The notes beneath the pieces were generated by a model. The model searched no databases. It was not told the DNA's origin and saw only the letters and a list, made by a program, of their open reading frames with translations. Both the position numbers and the translations under genes were made by a program. 7,634 bases of DNA from Clostridia bacterium. GTDB taxonomy: Bacteria > Bacillota_A > Clostridia > Christensenellales > Aristaeellaceae. The stretch lies in assembly GCA_017397695.1 (NCBI GenBank), contig JAFQIF010000142.1, positions 1-7,634 on the forward strand, read 5' to 3'. Of this stretch, positions 1 to 4,800 are shown piece after piece (position 1 is the first letter of the stretch; each line of letters opens with the position of its first letter).

Positions 1-1
1 C

Positions 2-262
2 ATCGCAGGTATATGGCTGGACGGCATGTCGGGTAGCGAGCTGCTTCGGCGTGTACAAAGCAGCGAGGGCAGCATCGGCAATGTGCGCGACTGGCTGCGC
101 GGTGTAACACATGGTGCGTACTTGGAGCCGCAGTACCACGGTGCGCTGACGATCGACGATGTGGAAAGCATCAACTTCAAGCGCAGCCCGCCGTCGCAGG
201 AGTTGCTGCGCAAGCTCCGCGCCAAGGGCGTTACCGTCTCTTATCAGGGACGCCGATATTAG
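2..262 (+). CDS. 3' end of an unidentified gene upstream of the tail chaperone (5' truncated)
   Basis: The reading frame is open from the first complete codon at position 2 to the TAG at 260-262, so this is the last 86 codons of a gene that begins before the window. An ATG at 26 is in frame, but it has no clear ribosome binding site and the frame continues upstream of it, so it is probably internal. The visible part is basic and ends in a charged helix-like stretch followed by G-V-T-V-S-Y-Q-G-R-R-Y, which resembles the last beta strand of a small beta domain. By position (before the gpG-like chaperone) it could be a tail tube or another virion protein, but I see no diagnostic motif. Its stop codon overlaps the ribosome binding site of the next gene, so the two are co-translated in one operon. 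Function unassigned. Confidence 0.75.
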   Translation: MAGIWLDGMSGSELLRRVQSSEGSIGNVRDWLRGVTHGAYLEPQYHGALTIDDVESINFKRSPPSQELLRKLRAKGVTVSYQGRRY

Positions 263-266
263 GAGG
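261..266 (+). promoter_or_regulatory. ribosome binding site of the 98-aa gene
   Basis: A perfect AGGAGG begins within the upstream gene's TAG stop codon and sits 7 nt before the ATG at 274. It fixes that start and indicates translational coupling to the upstream gene. Confidence 0.85.
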
Positions 267-273
267 ATAGGAT

Positions 274-570
274 ATGAATATCAAGCGCATTGTATCGGGC
301 ATCCGGGACTGGAATGTCATCTTTGAAATGGAGAACGGCCTGTTCGCCATGAGTAATGTGAGCCCGGAGGAACCTGTGCATTTTTCCATGAACCCGACCA
401 CATTCCTGCGACATGGCTATTTTGAAGATGGCAACAGGCTGGACGATGACACCGTCCGCAGGGCATGCGCTACGCTGGAACATTATCTGAACAACAAAGA
501 CCGGTTGGAAGATTGTCCGATGCTGGGCAGCAAGCGTATCATTCGCTCCCTGCTCGGGCTGGATGCATGA
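274..570 (+). CDS. hypothetical phage protein, 98 aa
   Basis: A 98-residue acidic protein between an unidentified virion gene and the tail chaperone. The start at ATG 274 is well supported: AGGAGG lies at 261-266 with a 7-nt spacer. The N-terminal half looks like a small beta domain (V-I-F-E-M-E-N-G-L-F-A-M). The C-terminal half looks helical (D-D-D-T-V-R-R-A-C-A-T-L-E-H-Y-L) and ends in R-S-L-L-G-L. There is no signal peptide, membrane segment or catalytic motif. It is followed 12 nt later by the chaperone start, and its stop codon overlaps that gene's ribosome binding site, so it belongs to the tail operon. Small unnamed proteins are common at this position in Firmicutes tail modules. I do not recognise the family and propose no function. 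Confidence 0.85.
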   Translation: MNIKRIVSGIRDWNVIFEMENGLFAMSNVSPEEPVHFSMNPTTFLRHGYFEDGNRLDDDTVRRACATLEHYLNNKDRLEDCPMLGSKRIIRSLLGLDA

Positions 571-575
571 GGAGG
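570..575 (+). promoter_or_regulatory. ribosome binding site of the tail assembly chaperone
   Basis: AGGAGG starts on the last base of the preceding TGA stop and lies 7 nt before the ATG at 583. This fixes the chaperone start and couples its translation to the 98-aa gene. Confidence 0.85.
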
Positions 576-582
576 TATTTGC

Positions 583-969
583 ATGATTACCTGTACCCTT
601 GGAAAACAAAAATATACGGTTGATTTTGTTAGCGGCAGAGCCCTTCGTGAGATGGAGCCTGCCGCTAAAATGTATGCCCGGATCGTCGCGCTGTCCAACG
701 CGGCGGTGAAGGGCGAGCCCATCCCTGAGAATGAGAACCTGAACATCTCCGACGCCATGGATACGATGATCCGCTGGTTCTGTATCCTGTTCGGTAATCA
801 GTTCACGCCGGACGATGTGCTGGACGGCTATCCGGTGGATCGCCTGATGCACGATATTGCGTTGGCCCTGATGGCTGTGCAGACGCAGACCACGGAGATC
901 CTGGACGAGTTCCCTACGAAAGCAGCGCAGGAAGCAAAGAAGGCACAGCCGGTGGAGACGGCATCCTGA
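583..969 (+). CDS. tail assembly chaperone, gpG-like
   Basis: A 128-residue cytoplasmic protein that by position and character is the short form of the tail assembly chaperone, equivalent to lambda gpG. Such chaperones bind the tape measure protein and recruit tail tube subunits, and are absent from the finished virion. What is seen: an N-terminal beta-like stretch (K-Y-T-V-D-F), then helices including M-E-P-A-A-K-M-Y-A-R and a Trp/Cys-containing helix around residues 62-70. A charged, Ala/Lys/Gln-rich flexible tail occupies about residues 113-128. Size, the helical core with low-complexity tail, and the place just before the tape measure gene fit the family. A second frame, -1 relative to this one, is open across its 3' end and continues 188 nt past its stop, as expected for a gpG/gpG-T pair. 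The family assignment rests on context plus protein character, not on a catalytic motif. Confidence 0.8.
   Translation: MITCTLGKQKYTVDFVSGRALREMEPAAKMYARIVALSNAAVKGEPIPENENLNISDAMDTMIRWFCILFGNQFTPDDVLDGYPVDRLMHDIALALMAVQTQTTEILDEFPTKAAQEAKKAQPVETAS
936..962 (+). promoter_or_regulatory. candidate -1 frameshift signal (slippery A-AAG-AAG plus stem)
   Basis: In the gpG frame the codons GCA AAG AAG give the heptamer A-AAG-AAG at 936-942. The P-site Lys tRNA can re-pair well after a -1 slip (AAG to AAA), whereas the A-site re-pairing (AAG to GAA) is poor, so this is not a canonical X-XXY-YYZ site. After a 5-nt spacer, GCCG (948-951) can pair with CGGC (959-962) around a 7-nt loop. An AGGA at 929-932 could act as an internal anti-SD contact. 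The window for the slip is bounded by the -1 frame TAA at 795-797 and the gpG stop at 967-969. The exact site is inference. Confidence 0.4.
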
Positions 970-1157
970 CGCTGCCTGACTTTATATACAGCACCTATAA
1001 CTCCCTGCTGGAAGGCGGATGGCGCATGGCCGAGATAGATCAGACCGATCTGCTCGGCTTTTTGCGTATACGGGCATGGAATGCAAGGCGGGAACACGAT
1101 AAGAAAAAGCCACAGCCCCGCCATATCGACGAGGTGTGGCCCAATGTCGCACCCTGA
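942..1157 (+). CDS. gpT-like extension of the tail chaperone, read by a -1 ribosomal frameshift
   Basis: The frame -1 to gpG is open from 798 to the TGA at 1155-1157. It contains no ATG, GTG or TTG until an ATG at 1026, which lies inside the region that looks conserved (L-L-E-G-G-W-R-M-A-E-I-D-Q-T-D-L-L). The segment from L-P-D-F onward, with G-W followed by I-D and then a basic helix (A-W-N-A-R-R-E-H-D-K-K-K), resembles the T part of Firmicutes gpG-T chaperones, which contacts the tape measure protein. So it is best read as the C-terminal part of a fusion. The likeliest slip site I see is A-AAG-AAG at 936-942, giving about 120 + 71 = 191 residues; the coordinates given assume this site. An alternative is reinitiation at ATG 1026, giving 43 residues with a weak AAGG ten nt upstream. 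The last 14 codons overlap, in antisense, the toxin operon's terminator. Confidence 0.7.
   Translation, partial: GTAGGDGILTLPDFIYSTYNSLLEGGWRMAEIDQTDLLGFLRIRAWNARREHDKKKPQPRHIDEVWPNVAP
1101..1140 (-). terminator. intrinsic terminator of the toxin-antitoxin operon, inside the chaperone extension
   Basis: Read on the reverse strand from 1140 down, GCCACA pairs with TGTGGC. Inside it CCT pairs with GGG (one U-G) after a single bulged C, and CGTC pairs with GGCG (one U-G) around a GATAT loop. This gives about 13 base pairs, followed immediately by TTTTTCTT (1108-1101). It lies about 17 nt past the toxin stop. On the forward strand the hairpin is not followed by a T tract, so it should terminate only reverse-strand transcripts. 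The T tract is the antisense of the Lys-Lys-Lys codons AAG AAA AAG of the chaperone extension. Confidence 0.8.
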
Positions 1158-1472
1158 TCAGTTTTCGAGGAACAGCGCCCGCAGGCAGTCCTGCCGCTGA
1201 TGCAGGATTCTGACCACGATCACCTGATCATTGCCCTCAAGGTAGAAAATGCAGTAATTCTCGCACACGAGATACCTGTACTCCGTATGAACCGGAATCA
1301 GCGCATCCAGCGGACGACCGCGCCCGGAGAACTTTTCGAGAGACTGCACGCTCTGTTTGAGACAGGCGATGATGCGCTTGGCAGCGCCCGGATTGCACAG
1401 TTCATCCCGGATGTAATTTCGGATGGAGACCAGATCGCGCTGCGCTTCTTTGGAAAGTGTCACCTGCGCCAT
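1158..1472 (-). CDS. type II toxin, RelE/ParE superfamily
   Basis: A 104-residue basic protein with the layout of the RelE/ParE fold. Two N-terminal helices run from S-K-E-A-Q-R-D-L (7-14) through I-R-N-Y-I (17-21) to K-R-I-I (32-35) and S-V-Q-S-L-E-K-F (41-48). Then come G-R-G-R-P-L (50-55) and a C-terminal sheet with Y-R-Y-L-V (65-69), Y-C-I-F-Y (73-77) and V-I-V-V-R-I-L-H-Q-R-Q-D (84-95). The closing R-x-L-x-x-R-x-D is the usual family signature. RelE members cleave mRNA at the ribosome; ParE members poison gyrase. The sequence leans to the ParE/RelE_StbE type, but the target cannot be decided by eye. The length is normal and the gene looks intact. The start follows the antitoxin stop by 2 nt, with GGAGG (1484-1480) within the antitoxin's last codons, so translation is coupled. 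Confidence 0.88.
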   Translation of the reverse strand: MAQVTLSKEAQRDLVSIRNYIRDELCNPGAAKRIIACLKQSVQSLEKFSGRGRPLDALIPVHTEYRYLVCENYCIFYLEGNDQVIVVRILHQRQDCLRALFLEN

Positions 1473-1474
1473 AC

Positions 1475-1720
1475 TCAGTCCTCCAGACCGGCAAACGCCT
1501 CATCAATGGAAAGCACACCCTCGGTGCGGATGGATTCAATGCCCTTGGAAAGCTCTGCAAGCAGCTTCACGGTTGCTTGCAGTTTTTCATGCTCCACAAG
1601 GCTCTGCACCACATATTTCCCGCGCCCGTTCTTGGTGAGGTAAACGGTCGAGCCGTTATCACAATGGCTGAGAACCTCGGTGTAGTTCTTCAGATCAGAA
1701 ATGGGGACGATGTTCGTCAT
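1475..1720 (-). CDS. type II antitoxin, Phd/YefM family
   Basis: An 81-residue protein with the Phd/YefM plan. The N-terminal dimeric DNA-binding fold includes I-V-P-I-S-D-L-K-N-Y (4-13) and the hallmark G-S-T-V-Y-L-T-K-N-G-R-G-K-Y-V-V (23-38). A helical toxin-binding C terminus follows (about 43-81). It should neutralise the RelE/ParE toxin encoded directly downstream and repress their shared promoter. The frame stays open upstream to 1903, but ATG 1720 is the start. AGGGAG stands about 8 nt before it, the conserved family N terminus begins there, and the promoter at 1771-1743 lies inside the longer frame. The stop codon is 2 nt from the toxin start. The order antitoxin then toxin is usual for this family. 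Confidence 0.9.
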   Translation of the reverse strand: MTNIVPISDLKNYTEVLSHCDNGSTVYLTKNGRGKYVVQSLVEHEKLQATVKLLAELSKGIESIRTEGVLSIDEAFAGLED

Positions 1721-1742
1721 GCTATCAGCTCCCTTCGTCTTT

Positions 1743-1771
1743 ATTATACCCGAATTTACCGTCAAATTCAA
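1743..1771 (-). promoter_or_regulatory. sigma70-type promoter of the toxin-antitoxin operon
   Basis: On the reverse strand, TTGAAT (1771-1766) is separated by exactly 17 bp from a perfect TATAAT (1748-1743). Transcription would start about 7 nt further, leaving a leader of roughly 15 nt that contains the antitoxin's AGGGAG ribosome binding site. The region is markedly more AT-rich than the coding DNA on either side. Confidence 0.82.
1752..1769. promoter_or_regulatory. candidate operator of the toxin-antitoxin operon
   Basis: A perfect inverted repeat, GAATTT (1752-1757) and AAATTC (1764-1769) with a 6-bp gap, fills the promoter spacer and overlaps the -35 box. Phd/YefM antitoxins are known to bind palindromes over their own promoters. 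This position would block RNA polymerase, so autorepression is the natural inference. Confidence 0.55.
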
Positions 1772-1804
1772 CCCCAAATAATATGGCATTTTTCGCATAT
1801 GCAA

Positions 1805-1814
1805 AAGGAAGTGA
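1805..1814 (+). promoter_or_regulatory. ribosome binding site of the tape measure gene
   Basis: AAGGAAGTGA matches the anti-SD complement AAGGAGGTGA at nine of ten positions and is 6 nt before the ATG at 1821, fixing the start of this long gene. Confidence 0.8.
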
Positions 1815-1820
1815 GTCCTC

Positions 1821-4800
1821 ATGGCTGAATCCCTCCGCGACCTTGTCGTATCGCTTTCCCTGAATACCGAAAATTTCACCCGCAACATCAAGTCGGTCAA
1901 CAAGCAGATACAGGAAGCGGAGTCCTATTTCAAGCTGGCCGCTGCCGGTATCGAGGGCTTTGAAAATACCACCGAAGGGCTGACAGCAAAGCTGTCCACG
2001 CTGGAACGCAGGCTGCAGCTGCAAAAGGATGTGGTTACGCAATACGAGCGTGCGCTGGCACAGGCAACCTCAAAGCTGACCGAATGCTATGATCGGCAGA
2101 CGGATTATGCACAGCGTCTGGAACAGGCCCGGCAGCGGCAAAGCGCTCTGAACGCCGAAGTACAAAATGCCACCGGCGCTTATACGCGCTACCGGGACAG
2201 TCTGGGCGAAAGTGATTCTGCGACCATCGCTGCAAAGGCCAACATGGAAGCTGCCCAGAAGGAATATGAAGCGGCTACCGCAGAGGTCAATCAGCTTGCA
2301 GGTCAGCAGGATGCACTTCGCAAGGCGACACAGAACGCTGCCGACGCCGTCTCTACCCAGCAGACGCAGCTGAACAAGGCACAGGCTGCGGTCAGGGAAA
2401 CCGAAACCGCCGTCCGTGGCTGCAACGACGCGCTGCGCCTTTCTCAGACCAACTGGCAGGCTGCTGGCGACAGGATGCGCAATGCAGATACAGCCGTTTC
2501 CTCACTGGGTAAACAGATGCAGCTTGCCCAGAGCCGGTTCCGTCTGGCTGCGGCGGGAATCAAAGAGGTAGACACCAATGCCGGTGCGCTGTCTGCCAAG
2601 CTGGTCATGCTGAATGAAAAGCTGAGCCTGCAGCAGCAGACCGTATCCCGGTACGAGGAAAAGCTGCAGGCCGCCAGAGAGCAGCTGATCGCCGCTCAGC
2701 AGGCACACGATCCGGATAAAATCCGGGAAGCCTCAGACGCAGTTACCGATGCGGAAACCGCGCTGACCAATGCGCAGGCCGCTGTGCGGGAAATCGAAGC
2801 CGCCATCCGTGAGACCAATCAACAGCTGAACACCGCCAAATCGCTCTGGACGGCAGCGGGTAATTCTCTGACGGAATTCTCCAAGGGCTGCGAAGCGGTC
2901 AGCAAGACCACCGGCGCTATCGGTCGCACGCTTTCCACCTATGTGACTGCGCCTGTGCTGGCCTTGGGCGCAACGGCAATGAAGTCCAGCATCGAATTTG
3001 AATCGGCCTTCACGGGCGTCCGCAAAACGGTGGATGCAACTGAAACCGAATTTGCACAGCTGGAAGCGACTGTCAAGCGCATGTCCACGGAGATTGCCGC
3101 TGACACGACCGAAATTTCTAATGTCATGGCAAACGCCGGTCAGCTGGGTATCCGCACAGACGCGCTGGAGGATTTCACCCGCGTGATGATCGACCTTGGC
3201 AATACTACCGATATTGTCGCCGAGGAAGCTGGCTCCACGCTGGCGAAGTTTGCCAACATCATGGACATGGATCAGGGGCTGTTTGAAAACCTCGGTTCTA
3301 CGCTGGTCGATCTGGGCAACAACTTCGCCACCACCGAGTCCGCGATTATGGAAATGGCGCTGCGTCTCGCTGGTGCAGGTAAGCAGATCGGTTTGAGCGA
3401 AGCACAGATTCTGGGCTTTGCCACCGCGCTGTCCTCCGTGGGCATTGAAGCGCAGATGGGCGGCTCGGCGCTATCCAAGGCCATGATCAAGATGGAGGTC
3501 GCTGCTGCAACGGGCGGCGAAGCCCTGACCGACTTTTCTACGATCTGCGGCATGACCGAGCAGCAGTTCGTTCAGATGTGGGAAGCTGATCCCGCCGCCG
3601 TGTTCCAGTCCTTCATCGAAGGGTTGGCGAAGATGGATGACGAAGGCATGAGCGCCATTGCCGTGCTGAACGAAATCGGCATCTCCGAAGTGCGCCTGCG
3701 CGATACCCTCCTGCGCTCCGTCAATGCGACGGAGCTTTTTGCATCCGCACAGTCAACAGCCAATCGTGCTTGGGAAGAAAACACCGCCCTTGCAGAAGAA
3801 GCCGGGAAGCGTTATGCCACCACGGAAAGCAAGCTCATCAACCTGAAAAACAAGTCCGTCCTTTTCGCACAGCAGCTGGGCGATGATCTCAATCCCACCA
3901 TTCACAGCCTGATCGATGGCGTGGATGATCTGATGGACAGGTTCATGGAGATGGACGAAGTTGAACGCAAGCAGATTATTCAGACAGCGGCGTTTGCAGC
4001 ATCCATCGGCCCGGCCTTTCTGGCACTGTCCAAGCTGACTAAGGGGCTATCCACCGTCACCGGCGGCATCGGCAAGTTTGCCACGTCTGTCGGCAAGGCT
4101 GGCGGCGGCTTTAAAGGCTTTATGTCCGTCTTAGGCAAGTCACCCTCCGTATGGCTGGCGGTCGCCGCCGCTGTTGTCGTCGGTACTGTTGCGCTGGCGG
4201 ATTATGTGTCCGGCGCAAAGCAGGCCCGCGAAGCCCTCGAAGGGATGACTGAAACCGCCGAAAAATGGAAGGACACCGCTGCTGAAACCTTTTATGGGAG
4301 CAGCGAGGGTCTTTCCTTCTTCGGCATGACCGAAAGCGACTTTACCAATGAACAGCAGACCGCACAGGAATGGCTCTCCGGGCTGATCGCCGTATGGACG
4401 GACGGTCAGAAGGAAACAGATGAAATCGTTTCACATTGGACGGAATCCTTCAAAACCCTGACCGCCAGCACACGTGAAGCCCTGACGGAACTGAAAGAAA
4501 CCGCTGACGCTAACGGATATACCTCTGTGTCGGCACAGCTTCAGAGCGATATTGAACAACTGGACGCCTTGGATCAGGAGATCGAACGGCTCCTGAAAAA
4601 GCGGCAGAATGGTTATTTCTCCGAGAATGATCAGATCCGACTGCAGGAACTGATCGATACCCGCGAGGCGATCGTTGTCAAGTATCATCTGACTCCGGCT
4701 GAAACGGATGGCTTTGAAACCATCGCTCAGAAGGTGGAAGCCGAGGTCGCCCGTGCACACGCCCGTGGCAAGATCGATGCGGATGTATCTGTTTACGAAA

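Larger units (their letters stand above)
1721..1820. other. AT-rich divergent intergenic region
   Basis: One hundred bases separate the antitoxin start (reverse) from the tape measure start (forward). They hold the toxin-antitoxin promoter and operator, a self-complementary GCATATGC (1795-1802) and the tape measure ribosome binding site. For a forward promoter I find only a weak pair (TTACCG 1756-1761, TAATAT 1779-1784, 17-bp spacer), so I do not claim one. The tape measure is probably transcribed by read-through from upstream. Confidence 0.6.

Noticed and set aside
26..28. ATG as start of the first gene
   Set aside because: The frame is open back to the window edge and there is no clear Shine-Dalgarno sequence before it, so it is most likely internal.
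1756..1784. Forward promoter for the tape measure (TTACCG, 17 bp, TAATAT)
   Set aside because: The -35 matches only about half of the consensus, and the whole lies in DNA already explained by the reverse promoter and operator.
1200..1828. Forward-strand open frames of 71-147 codons across the TA region
   Set aside because: They are antisense to well-supported toxin and antitoxin genes, lack ribosome binding sites and have no recognisable protein character.
1721..1903. N-terminal extension of the antitoxin frame up to 1903
   Set aside because: It would place the promoter and operator inside the gene and overlap the tape measure start. The Phd/YefM fold begins at the ATG at 1720, which has its own ribosome binding site.
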